Below are positions 12,201 to 24,809 of a DNA stretch of 64,000 bases, one piece after another. This DNA comes from Ignelater luminosus (lineage: Eukaryota; Arthropoda; Insecta; Coleoptera; Elateridae). The DNA lies in assembly GCA_011009095.1 (NCBI GenBank), contig VTPC01005736.1, forward strand, positions 151,652 to 215,651. The letters are read 5' to 3'. The notes below the pieces were generated by a model. It searched no databases, was not told where the DNA came from, and saw only the letters and a program-made list of their open reading frames with translations. A program made the position numbers and the translations under genes. The first letter of the stretch is position 1, and every line of letters starts with the position of its first letter.

Positions 12201-13043
12201 ACAACGTAGGCAATAGTAATGGCTAAAAATATGATTTTAGAAAAAGAAACTTTTAGTAGAAATGAATAAAAATAGTGAATTTACACGGTCTGTAACCTCT
12301 GTTCGGACTACGCCCTCGCACTGGCCACCTACGGTGGCCCCTAGTCAGATTTCATCCTCCATTAATCTTCTTAAAAAAACTAAATCTCAATTGACCTACT
12401 TAACAGAGCTAATTGTCACTGCGGTTTCGCCTAGGACTTTTTAGACACTTTCTATTCAATGTAAAATCGTTAAAAGTATTTTGATTTTAAATTATGGCTG
12501 CCCCAAAAGTTTGCCGGCTGCCTACTCGCCCTGCCGGTTACGTCGGCTCTGACACTAGGAGTAATCCAACGCACTTGGGAAATAAAAATAACAACACAGT
12601 GTTAATAAAAATCATAATCCTTTTAAAAGTCAAAGAAAAATTATAAGTAATGAATTCTATTAGGTATTTATTTATTTTATACAAGTTTCTTGTTTATAAT
12701 CCGCTAGAATCTTAATATTCTTATTTTACCTTTTTTGTTTTGTTACCAGAGGGCATTTGCGCCACTGTTCAAACTTCATTGTTATTTTGACAGTAATGAA
12801 ACTTCTTCGCGAACAAGTCGCGTATGATTGAGTGCTCTCGTTGTTCGCGTAGTGTTATGTGTTTATCATTTGGGTGTAGACTCTTTTATATACATTTTAC
12901 CTCATTATTGTTATTCCCTCGTCCTAATTATCAACATAATTAGCAACATTGCAACAGCTGTACCGAGTGAGTGGTAAGTACCTACATTCTGCTTTTTCGT
13001 AATGTAGAAGACTTGTTTGGGGCCCTTGTCACAATTTCAATTC
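9201..13043. other. Long unassigned stretch
   Basis: No gene is recognised here. At 9587-9610 there is a TACAGGTTGTCCCGTAAATG sequence like a Tc1/mariner-type MITE terminus. An open frame of 98 codons at 10304-10600 (+) ends in a hydrophobic, cysteine-poor stretch and matches nothing I know. 12262-12560 is locally GC-richer and has short proline- and serine-rich frames. 12760-13010 looks leader-like, with a possible splice donor GTAAGT at about 12973, but no downstream exon could be linked. Confidence 0.3.
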
Positions 13044-13045
13044 TA

Positions 13046-16000
13046 CAGAGTGATTCTGAAATAAAGGGTATCCTCTTAAAGGTGAATAGTGGTGTGATAG
13101 TACATACATTTGCGATAAAAAAAGGTAGGTAAAAATTGCATAGTTTCCGAGAAAAAGACTTTTGAAATTAAATCGCTCGATAGGGGTTGACTGACCCTTC
13201 TTGTCATTGGCAGGTAGCTATTTACATATTGTAATGATATTAAAAGATTGAAATGATACCTAAATAAGAAAAACAACAAGAATAATGAAATCATTAGAGT
13301 TATTGAAGAGCATAAGAACAGACAGTTAGTTAATCAAACAATTAAAGAGAATATTTTAAATATTCTGAAATTTGTAAGATTAGTTGATTATGTAAGTTTT
13401 TTTTTCTTATTGTTCATAGAATTAATTATAGGAGTTTATAAATAGAAAAAGGACAATTGAAGAGAAGTTTGTTGATAAGTTGTTGATAATAATTTTTAGA
13501 AAAAGTTTGGTATGTTTTTTTGAATTGAATTTTGTTAATAAGAGTTTTTAGAGAAAAACATTTTATATTGAGTTGAAAAGTTGTTGCGGTTAAAATAATT
13601 TTTGAAGATTTGAATTCGAGTTTATCTAGAAGTTATTTAAAAGTATTGATAATAAACAAAGATTAGTGAACGATATTATCGAGTTTATTTTACTGCATGG
13701 GTGACGGAGTTAAAAAGGAATAAAGAGGTTGTATTAAATGGAAGGAAGAATAAGTTAGTTATTAAAACGGAGTAACAAGAAATAAAAGCCAGAGAGTTAA
13801 TGTGAGTGTTACTTATTTTAGACAAGTTGTGATCTTTAAAGAAAAAATTAAAATAAAAAGAAAAACTTTATTGAATGCCAAGACTATAAACTTTAAAATA
13901 AATAACAATATATTTCATTTCAAGTCATTATTAGTTTCGAGTTTTTATTTTCTTCGTGGACATCCAAACCAATTCGGTCTGGAAAGAAAGAAACATTTCA
14001 CAATAATAAAAATTATCTAACATATTTAAAGAAGAGTAACATTATTATTTAATTTACTTACCTTCTAATACATTTTATTGTGTGGAGGAATAATGGAATC
14101 TTTGATATGTGTTGTCCGAATGTCTTTGGTGCGGACTTAAGCAACCGGTGGAGCAAACAGCGACGTACTGAAGAAGGTTGTCTTCATTAACAGAGGAAGA
14201 CCGACTCTACGAAGGGTGTATGGAAGCAAGGAGGTCTGCGGAAAAGGAATAGGAAGTGTAAAGTTAAAAGGTTGTGGTGAAGTGAGGTAAACAAGAATAA
14301 AAAAAAGGTGGTAAACAAAAAAATAAGTATGTACATGCATCACAATATGTAAGGGTCGGAACATGTTGTCACAATCAGTTGGTCTTTGACTTTCATGAGA
14401 GTGACAAGGTGTGAAAACATTTAAAGTGAGCGAGATGTTTTCCACTCAAAAGTTGGCAGACATAACTTTAATGTATGGAGAATGTCATTATAATGTAGAA
14501 GCGACAAAACGACTGTACGCCGATCGTTTTCCACAACGAAGACAGCCTTCGCGGAATACAATACTGCAAACGATACAACGACTTCGTGATACAGGTAGCA
14601 CCGTCTCAACATATGAAGGCCGTGGACAAGAACGAGCACCACACTTTCTTCAAGCGGAAGAAGATGTATTAGATATGATTAATGAAGATCCTACAATAAA
14701 TACCCGCGGTATCGCACGCGACGTGAACGTTTCCCAAGCAACAGCGCATCGGATATTAAAGTCGTACTTATTACATCCCTATCACGTACAACGGGTTCAG
14801 CATTTAACTGACTGAAAATGACTTTGCACCGAGACGAACATTTTGTGAGTGGTTTCAACAAAAAACAATGCAACAACAGGAATTTGTAGAGAAAGTACTG
14901 TTTACGGATGAGTGTTGTTTTACGCGAGACGGTATCTTAAATTTTCATAACGTACATTATTGGAATGACGCTAATCCTCACCTGATTAGGGAAAATAAAT
15001 TTCAATGGCGGTTTTCTATTAATGTGTGGTGTGGCATTTTAGGAGACACATTGTTTGGACCATTTATTTTACCACAGCGGTTAAACGGAGACACGTATCT
15101 GGAATTTCTAGAAAACAGGTTGCCAGATATGTTGGACGATACACCTCTAGAAACTCGTAGGCATATTTATTACATGCATGATGGAGCCCCTCCGCATACT
15201 AGCGTACGTGTGCAGGGCTATTTGAACGAAATGTTTCCCCATCGGTGGATTGGTCGCAATGGTCCCGTACGCTGGCCTGCTCGTAACCCTGACATAAATC
15301 CTCTGGACTACTTCTTGTGGGGTCACATGAAGTCTGTTGTATATCGCACGGAAGTCGAAAACGCGGAAGACCTTCAACAACGCATTTTAGCAGCAGCCGC
15401 AGAAATTCGCAATACAGCTGGAATATTTACTCGTGTGCGTAACAGTTTTCACCGACGCATAGAGGCTTGTCTTCAGGTCGACGGTGGTCATTTTCAACAT
15501 TTGTTGTAATATTTTGGTAAGTTGCCCGTCTTTCAAGTAATAAGGTGATAACATGAATGCGTAAACGTCGCGATACTCTGTTTAGTCTTTACAAGAAAAC
15601 GAAAGAAGATTGAATTATGAATTATGGCCCTTTTTCGTGCGCTTTTGAATGAGATTCGCATTTCTGACATTAACAAAAGAAGCTATATTTTCGCGTTAAA
15701 TAGGCAGCGGTCAGCGACATTCATTTTGCTATTGAAATATGTTTTTAGAAAAAGAAATGGGAAGTACCTAGTTGTTAGGGTAAAGCCAGTGCCTTTGAAT
15801 GAAGCAGGTACCAAATATTTAATCTCCAAGAAAACGTTTTGACGAGAAACCTTTTTATAATTCTCGCTTTTTTGGATTAAGAAGTAAACATGATGGGGGG
15901 TAAAATAAAGTTGCTGTACTTGCTTAGTTGACAGACTTACTATTTACTACTTGCTCGAGATAAAAGAAGGCGATAGCTTATGTTAAAAGGAACCTCTATT

Positions 16001-16818
16001 TCGCCGAAAGCATGGTAAACACACCAAACCTTTCTCGCACTTTAAACGCTTATAATAGTTTTTCTGGTTTCTCCAATGCCATAAATAACCTATGGACACG
16101 TTTATAACATTTACTTTTTGATCTGTAAACAGAAAAATATTAAAATTATACTGATAGTGACTTTTTTCTGTAAAATTCCAAAGAACCAAAAACTTCAATA
16201 AACATTATGCTACATAAATAAAAATTGGTTGATTTTATGGAATTGAGTTAAATACAGAAGCGATAATTAGTAGTATCTTCCATAATGTTTTCTATTCAAA
16301 TGACTAAATAATAATAGGGGATTAAAATGTTGCTTGCGAGACTGGAGTCTAATTGCTCGTGACATAAATTATGCTATTATCTTTTTACTGTCTTAATACA
16401 TTTCAACAACCCTGCCTGTTAAACATATCACAATTTCTTTGATCTCCTCAACTCCAGATTTAAGAAGGGAAAGTTGAAAATGTCCAGGGGGTAGCTTATG
16501 ATGGCATTTATTGTTCATTGTGCTACTACACCTGCGTTAGTTCAAAGAAAATAGGCACGTCTGGCAAGTTTTCATTCTTGCACTACAATGGTTTTACAAC
16601 AACCGTAAATCTCCTTAACTTTCACTTTTTACTCCGAAGGCGAGAATACAAAGAACACTTTTCTTTTTCTAACCAGAGGCGGCTTCAGTATTTAATATTT
16701 TGGAAAATTGTGAAAATTTTCAACTTTCACGGAGCCACTTCGTTTCTTCATTTTTTGTCTTCTTTTAGCCTCACTTATCACCTATTAAAAGGATACCCTT
16801 TATTTCAGAATCACCCTG
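13046..16818 (+). mobile_element. Tc1/mariner-superfamily transposon, 3.77 kb, near-perfect TIRs
   Basis: The left end CAGAGTGATTCTGAAATA and the complement of the right end differ at one base over about 28 bp. Both are flanked by TA (13044-13045 and 16819-16820). Inside lies one transposase region (14411-15509, +), which is frameshifted. At nearly 3.8 kb it is about three times the size of a classic mariner because of long non-coding flanks; 13290-14100 is unusually purine-rich on the plus strand. A 72-codon frame at 15624-15842 (basic, NKRSYIFALNRQRSATF) may be spurious or an accessory ORF. TIR identity suggests a fairly recent insertion. Confidence 0.93.
14411..15509 (+). pseudogene. Frameshifted Tc1/mariner-superfamily transposase
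   Basis: The N-terminal part (14411-14815) has a DUF4817-like helix-turn-helix: FSTQKLADITLMYGE, YADRFPQRRQPSRNTI, and a second HTH in RGIARDVNVSQATAHRIL. The likely start is the ATG near 14435, where family similarity begins. The catalytic part (14868-15509) has FTDECCF, YMHDGAPPH and NPDINPLDYFLWGHMK. The second and third acidic residues are separated by 41 residues, which suggests a DD41D-type triad rather than mariner DD34D. The two parts are in different frames. Just before the stop at 14813-14815 the tetramer ACTG is duplicated, and this 4-bp gain accounts for the shift. Everything else is well preserved, so loss of function is recent. Confidence 0.9.
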
Positions 16819-16820
16819 TA

Positions 16821-18122
16821 TAATAAATTGCAATAGTCACCGTATAATGGAATTCTCAAACAGCTTAGCTTTTCTCGGCAAATTTGGTTGAATTTTGCAT
16901 TGTTTTATTATAGTTGATTTATGTATGAGGTTATTTGCACATTTTAACGAAGCTATTGGTTTTTTTATTTCAAATTGTATCGTTTACTAATTAATAATTG
17001 TTATTAATATGCAACATAAAATATTAAAGGTGTTACATCGTTTAAAATTTAATGCCTAGTTCATATCAATCAAAGACAAAGTTGGAACACGTGCGTGGTT
17101 TTATCGCATGTGTGATTGATAAATGTATGATTAAATTTATTTTCAAAATTAAAGTTAGAAACTTGTTTTATTAACAATTTCAACCAAATAATATTTTTAG
17201 CTTTCTTATATAACCTTACAATGTCGACGTCGAACGTAAATAAATTAAAAGTATTTTTAATCCAAAAAAGGAAACTATTTCGTTGCGTCCAATAGTTCTA
17301 TATTATTTGGAGCTAGAATATTAAAGACAAAGCGGTTTTAAACAACTTTAGAATTTGCTATCAAGATTTAGTTGAAACTAAAATAGAATTCTGTACTGTT
17401 GTCGGTAAAATTCATTTGTTTAGTTTAAAAGTGGATAAAAAGTTCACACCTGACTTCAGTGCAGTAGCGTAGATATGCATGTTTATTAGATTTGCGGGAT
17501 CTAGGTATATCGGCTTCACAAGTTATTGTAGCAAATTGGTGCAATAAGTTATGTAGCGCCGGCGCATTCTACAGCACTTGAGGTTTCAGCGTGGCTTTGT
17601 TTCAGTTTATTACCGATTGTTACTAGCAGGTTATGTTTAAGATGAAAGTGCTGGTGTAGAATGACAGTGTTGTTGGAAAGTGTGCAATTATTTTACTTTT
17701 TAAAAATATTTTAATAAACATCAAACGTTTTTCGAATTCTGTAAAATTCGGTTTCTATTTTTAACCATTTTTGCCATCTTGTGTGTTACCACAAAACAAA
17801 CCTATGTTACGATGCTGAAACTGTTCTGCTTCCTTCATAATAAGTATAGAATCTTACCGCTTTGGCCTTCGTAAACCGCTCATTCATATAATGCAAAACA
17901 CATTTTGAATTGTTAGCAGATTTTTTGTTAATATCTTTTGACCCTAAGACATGCTTCCGCGACGCTAAGTTTGTCCTAAGTCCAGTAGCCACCTATTGGT
18001 TGTTTTCGTAACCACTTGGAAACTAATAGATATCAAGCAGATAAATTACAGTACAATATTTCGAGAAACATTTATTTATTAAGAAATTTATCCGTTCCAT
18101 AAAGTTATGTATCCAATAATTA
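16821..18122. other. Unassigned AT-rich sequence
   Basis: No coding signal is recognised. A locally GC-richer patch lies at 17550-17660. Confidence 0.3.
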
Positions 18123-18124
18123 TA

Positions 18125-18811
18125 CCGGGTGGCCCAAAAGTCTGGAAACGGTTAAATATCTCGAGAAATACACTTCGAATTAAAAAGTTACGAAACACGT
18201 GCTTTTTTTATTTTCACAGATCTATTCAAACGTGATACGTGAAAACCACCCCCACCCCCACTTGGAGTGGATTGAGGAGTACTTTTGAAAATTTAAGTGG
18301 GAACCCCTATTTTTTTGTATTTCTTGATTCTCTATCGAAAATTGTTTATGGACATGAAAAACCACTCTCACCCACGCCACCTTTACACGAAGGTTGGAAA
18401 AAATAAAAAATCTTAAAATAAGAATGCAACTTTTTGATAAGTTCTGATAAGGGTGTGAATGGTTTTTACTTTTTATATTTGAATAAGAATCCGATTCGGA
18501 ATCCAAAAACCTTATCAGAGAGTTGCATTTTTCTTTAAAAATTCTTTATTTCTCCCAACCCCCGTAAAAGTGTTGAGGGGGGAGTGGGAATGGTTTTTCA
18601 TGCCCATAAACAATTTTCAATAAAGAATTAAAAAACACGAAAAAAATTAGAGGTTCCCATTTAAATTTCCAAACTACCTCTCGCTCCGTGGTTTTCAAGT
18701 GTCACGTTTGAATAGACCTTTGAAACTAAACTAACACGTAATTAGTAACTTTTTAATCCGAAGTGTATTTCTCGAGATATTTAACCGTTTCTAGACTTTT
18801 GGGCTACCCGG
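18125..18811. mobile_element. Foldback (long inverted repeat) MITE, 687 bp
   Basis: The left end CCGGGTGGCCCAAAAGTCTG is mirrored at the right end, and the complementarity continues inward for most of the element, including the ATCTCGAGAAATACACTTCG block. TA duplications sit at 18123-18124 and 18812-18813. There is no coding capacity. It is a non-autonomous, Tc1/mariner-type foldback element that would form a hairpin of about 300 bp if transcribed. Confidence 0.9.
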
Positions 18812-19262
18812 TATGATACATAACGTCAGCTTTTAGAAACCGGGCATTAGTCGTGAAGTTATGCAAAGAAATTTCTGGTTTTTGCCAAAATTACAAATTA
18901 ATGAGTTTCCTTCAAGCATCTGACGTGAGTTGAAAAAGCTTTACTGCAGCTTTATTTCAACAAGAGAATGATGAATATTGAAAAAAGCAGAATCATTGAA
19001 AATGCATGAACAATTCCTCTTCCGCTTCCTTTCTAAAGCTCAGAATAAACAAATTGAAGAAAAAATCATTTTTAACAGTCGAGAAAAGTTGTTTATCTTT
19101 TGACACCAAATGACGCTCCCAACATTCACAAATTAATAGAAGTCGGTTCAAGAGGAAAAAAAAGATTTTATGTTTTGATCTTATCAAAGTTCTAAACAAA
19201 ACTGCACTGAAAGAAAACACACGAATTCCATCTTAAGATATTTTAAGCAGGTAACATGGAAA

Positions 19263-19864
19263 TCTTGGAAACGGTAAGAGATACAAGATCGGTTGAATGG
19301 GATGAAAGTTGGCTATTTACAGGACCTTTTTGTTGGCGTTTGCAAAATCTAGATATCTTGGATAGTTTCAGAGATATTTTAAAAAAGTAGATTTTTCGAT
19401 TTTCGTTATTATTTTTTCTCCAGAATGCATTAATTTATAACATAAGAAATCAAAATAACCCCATCATGTTTACATCATTAGAAGTGCGACAACAAGAGCT
19501 ATCCAAAACAATTTTTAATTGTTTTTTTGCCTCTTTAAAAAAATGAGGTTGATGATGGTTACTTGAAACCGAAACGTTGCACAGAAATTTTGTTAGCGTA
19601 TTTTAATAGAAGACAAAAAGTGGCAATGGAAAAGTTGTTTTAGTTTTCCGATATCTCTTCAAATAAATAAAAGAAAAAATAATAACGAAAATCGAGAAAT
19701 CTCCTTTTTTTTAAATATCTCTGAAACTATCCAAGATATCTAGATTTTGCAAACGTCAACAAGAAGGTCCTGTAAATAGCCAACTTTTATCCCATTTAAC
19801 CAATCCTGTATCTCTTGCCGTTTCCAAGATCCTTATGCTGTGCATCCTTATCTTGGACACACTG
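19263..19864. mobile_element. Foldback element, about 600 bp
   Basis: The arm at 19263-19390 (TCTTGGAAACGGTAAGAGAT onward) is complementary to 19705-19835. The shared blocks include GGACCTT and CTAGATATCTTGG, interrupted by a few mismatches. The right end finishes at ACACACTG followed by TA (19865-19866). The matching left terminus is not clear and may be eroded. No ORF is present. Confidence 0.82.
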
Positions 19865-19866
19865 TA

Positions 19867-21919
19867 TAGAATTATTCAATTAAGTGTGTATTTACAAATT
19901 ATTATGACAATAGATAGTTACAGCTCAAGCAAATCCCACAAAACAACCGCAAAATTATGAAATAAGATTTCTCAACGAAAATTGGTAATATCTGATTAAA
20001 ATAGTCCATTCCCCAAAGGAATTCTGCTAAATTAAGTCAAATAAGATGTTTTTTTAGTGTTCAAAGTTCGTAATCTGAATTATGTACATGATCTCCTCAC
20101 ATTGTTTGGAGGTTTTTCATCTATTGCTCGTAGGCAAATGATTTTTGAATTTTTCTTCCGATTGGCGTTCAAGGCGTCAAGTGTTATTAGTAGACATCCA
20201 TTTACCCTGCTACCTTCAACAGTTTTGAGACGAGTTTCTCCAGGTTTTTAGAAATTTAAGGTTTTTTTTCGTAGCTGATACTTCAAGGTATGCAATGAAA
20301 GAAAGATATTCTGCAAAAGATTGCGACCACGGCCAATTACAATGAGTCAAAATTCGAAATATCTTAACAGAAAAATAATCGAAGAGCTTTGCATTCGGCT
20401 TATATGTTAAGTCATTAAGCAGCATTTACGACAAAAAAGTCCTATTTCAAGAAGACGTCTCGTTCTAGATAGATATGCCGGAAAAACACATCTCTCCCTA
20501 AATGTTGGCGTATGAGTGGAAAAACACAAGAGAATTAAACTGCACAGAAACTAACCTTGCTTAGAAGTTTCTATCTGACAAAATTAAATTTAGTTGCAAT
20601 CGGTAAATGTTTGGTATTTTCTGCCATTTTTTCAATATGATTGAAGAATAGACAATCGTTTTTTGTTTTTCATGAAAAACTCTTACATAAGAAACACACA
20701 TGACGGCTTTTATTTACAAATCTGCAAACGCAATCCACTTATCTATTTTCCTTATTGAAAAAAGAATTTTACATTTGAATTTGGACTAATCTTCTGTGAC
20801 TTCTAACGGCTAAATCTGGAAAGATAAAAAATTTGTTGTAGTGGTTCTGTAAACATAACCCTGAGTAGAATGAATCTTCTTCGTGCCGTTTCAATATCTT
20901 TGAAAAATGCAATAGCAGCTCACTACTGATGGATGGGACATCTACGGACTGGAATTTGACCAAGTGCTAGATATGCTGATAGTTGTAAACACAGCGCTTC
21001 TATCCCTGATCACAAAATGCTGCGCAGATCTTTGCCGTTTCCGATGACATCATAATGCACATTGACGTCATTTCTGCTAAAACCTAAAGTGTAAGTACTA
21101 TTTTGAATTGGTATGTTCAGCAGAGTTATTCCATTCGACTTGAACCTCAACTTTGTCGTAGACAGCAAAATAAAATATTTCACCGTTTACTAATTATGAA
21201 CAAAAATCCTCGAAACACTGTGAATAAATCATGTAACTCACGTTACAAACTTGGAGCTCAAAAAATGCTTATTTGATCTAACATAGCGGAATTCCTTGGG
21301 AGGTAGGCTATTTTGATCACCAGAATCCGCCAGTGTAGCTGATGCATATGAATCAAAAAGTTTAACTATCGAAATCTTTAAATTTTTACCAGAATATTTA
21401 CGATATGCGTCGTATACCATTAATTTAATTGCTTCTACAAACTACAACAATTCATAAAAAACTTTAAATCTGTGGAATATGAAGACCTAAATCAGTGAAG
21501 ATAGTTCAACAAGTTTTGGGCAAAACTTGATTTATCTTCTCGTGATTATAGATGGTATTCCACGTATGATATACGATGCCATACGAAAGATCTTATCTCC
21601 TAAACAAAAATTATCAGAGCTTCGCGGTGTTTTACTTCTCACCTTTACACTCCCGTATCTTTCTTATTTATTTTCTGATCGATTTCAAATTTTAGTCAGA
21701 TATACTGCCCTTTAAAAGGGTTATTCATGCAGTTTTTGAATAATTTTTTTGTTTAATATTATTTCAATTCATTTTAAAACTGTGTTTTAGTAAATCCAAA
21801 AATACATCTTAAGGCGAGCTTTTTTTATGAATACTTAGTCACTCAAATAGCAAAAAACAAATTCCAAAACATCTCTACTTCCTAAAATATTTATTTTAAA
21901 TCCAAAGTAGTTATCCTTT
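19867..21919. other. Unassigned stretch
   Basis: Several short frames occur on both strands (for example minus 20769-20963 and 21238-21420) but none has a recognisable domain. Some may be fragments of a decayed transposon related to the hAT-type terminus that follows. Confidence 0.25.
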
Positions 21920-22230
21920 TTAGAAAAGTACTTGCATTGTAATTTAAAAAGTATTTACCAGTACTGGTACTCTACTTTTAAAAAGTACTTGCAGTACTTG
22001 AAACTAATGCAAGTATTTAAAAGTACTCTTAAGTAGTCAGAAGTATTAGAAGTAATTAAGAGTATTTACTTGATACTGATACTGCAAGTTTTTGATTTCC
22101 AGTACTTTACATAATATCTGAAGTATTTTTGGAAAGTACTGATACTTAACACTGTAAGTATAATATCAATTGTTTGATACTGGATACTGGTTACTTCCAG
22201 TACTTTTATTGAGTACGGGTCACAACTCTG
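21920..22230 (-). repeat. hAT-type terminus with AGTACTT subterminal repeats
   Basis: This 300-bp stretch is packed with degenerate AGTACTT/AAGTACT motifs in both orientations. It ends in CACAACTCTG, whose complement CAGAGTTGTG is a typical CAG-type hAT inverted repeat. Dense subterminal motifs are typical of hAT transposase binding regions. The other end of the element was not located. Confidence 0.6.
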
Positions 22231-24809
22231 AATACGGCAATGTTCCTTATAAAGTAAGAAAAAAAGATGCTTAGAAACTTAAAATATTGAACTGAAAATA
22301 GACAAAGGGAATTTACAATTTTAAGCAATTTCGCCTCTTAAAAATGAAGTGAAAGAAAATATTTCCATTTTCCGGAATATTAGGACCATGTTAATTGTGT
22401 TACAATCAGGAGTAGTTCCCAGAACAAACACAACACACAAAAATATAATTCTAAAATTAAAGCAAAATCAAGTAAAAATAATAATTAAGAATTATTGGCA
22501 GTTATAGCTTCATCTTGTCGAAATTAGAATCTGTACACACACAGATGCATACTTAGTCAGTAGAATGAGCAATATGAGCCAGCTTGATGGAATGACAACA
22601 AATAACCAAGCCATAAGAATACAACAAAATAAAACACAGCGCTTATATCTCTCATTTTAAAATTTCACATGAATGAAACCAATTAGTTATTGCGTTTATC
22701 TTATTTGTGCTTGTGTCCAGAGGTAGTCAGAAAATGGACGTCAATTTTTGTAAACGCAAAGGCAGTACTTTTAAAAGTGCCTTCATCGCTAACGACAGTG
22801 CGTGACCATGGTTACTATTCCTGGACATAACGGTTGATTGTATTTTACGAACTATTTCAAACAAAAGTATACGAAAATACTCAACTGACTTCCACTAATA
22901 AAATTTATTATTTAGTTAATCAAGTTACTAGAGAAGCTAGTTCTTAGATCTTATTTTTACATATTTAGTCTTGTTCAAATTAGATACACGAACAAGTTAA
23001 ATTTTAAAATAATATCACGAGACAGTAAAGGTGATTTACCCAAATATAAAGAAATTTTCGAATCTGTCAAGTCTCAAATTAAAACATCCAATCGTGTAAC
23101 AAATCTAGCTAAACCTAATTTTGCTATTGCGCCTAAGTAGTAACACTTTAGTTAAATTCAAACAATCGTATTTTCTCGTAGTTGATAAAACCATAAACAG
23201 CACAGGTGTTGCTTATAGCCAACGTCACACCAAGCTGCTTATCGTTGCTTTAACTCTAAGTAATTAGCACCTATTGAAAAGTACAACATTGTCAAAGAAA
23301 AGAAACTTTATTTAAATTGTCTTTTTACCCAGCATCAAATTAATTAAAATAACGTTATTCACTTTATCGGATCAATCATTACATTCTTTTACATTTCAAT
23401 CAAGTTGTAACTATGGTAACGTAGATTACTTGCAAAGTACTTCTATCAATGTAGAAAAAACCCCAAGTTTCAGATACCCATATAGATGGTAAGTTAGATC
23501 TCAGTTTGATAGATTGTTTCTCAACAAGTGTCCATCATTCAAAACGGGCAACTTAATTGTCTACCATATAGATTTAATATTATTAATAAAATCGTTATTG
23601 CTAGATTCAGATTTGCAGTCGAATTTTATCAACGAATACTACTGTTACAAAACATTAGGATGAAATGTATTTTGTGCTTTCTTTGATAGCAGTGTAAGTG
23701 CTAATAAGTATTCCAAATTGTTAGTTACCGTTAGGATACCTAGTTGGACGTTTTTCATCACGCGTTGCAGTGTAAACTACTTTGGGCTTTGTAGTGATGA
23801 GCTCCGTACCTGCATTGTCTTTAACTCAAATAAATATAGGAAGTGCTGTCAGCATCTGGTTTGAGTATTCGTAACATTCACTTTTTGGAACATTTATAAG
23901 AATTATGCAGAATAAAAAATTCCTATTGTTTTAAACCCACGTTCTCACGCCTGACCTGTGCGTAGCTTGGGTTGCATACTCTTCAATGTGAGAATTCATT
24001 GCAGTATAGGGACCTTATCAAAGATTTTAATTTTTTGCCTATACTTAACTAATATATGGTCATCCTAAACTTTCAGTTTTGTTTTAATTACATTGTAACT
24101 CGGTTATAGCGTACTAACCAGGACCAAAAGAAACAGTACACTGTAATTGAAGTTCGTTACAGAAAAAAATGCCAGAAAATAATTTAAAATGCTGTATCTT
24201 TTTTATTATACAGTCTGTTGTCATCCGTAGAACTAGGTTGGGACTAGTAGGTTATATCAGTGTACGTAATATGCTGTATTGGTATTATTTTCAGATTCTA
24301 ATTATTATTTGTCTCCAGGCCCTTTTTTTCGACTGTAGCCTTTCTGATTTTTAATCGCCTTCTATTTAGATATACCCGTCTGGTAGTTATTGCTAAAGTA
24401 TTTTATAGACGGTAATTTATCCAAGCTTCGGTAACTGCTGAAGTGCAGATCCTTTTTTTTTGGAAGGGGTCGCTGTTTCCTGCAAAAGCAATTTAATTAA
24501 TTAAAAGGGAACTTGCACTAAATAAGGCTTTTCAGGCCACATGGTGATAAACTAACACATGGTTTCTGAGATTCATCTTAAATTATCCCATTCATCTCAT
24601 GTAATCTTATGGTCTGTCCAACTAACTACAGTCGGGGCCTCGAATCGTGGGCGAATGAGAGGGGCAAGTCAACTAACTAGACAACACAATAAATCTTGTG
24701 CAATTCTATTCGTGTCAATTCAAAAAAAATATGTACATAGATATATCATATATTATGTCACCAAGAAAATAATCAAAATATATCATAAAATTATTTAGTA
24801 TATAATCTA
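22231..24809. other. Unassigned stretch
   Basis: AT-rich. Short frames at 24169-24354 and 24559-24798 have no recognisable domain. No repeats stand out. Confidence 0.25.
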
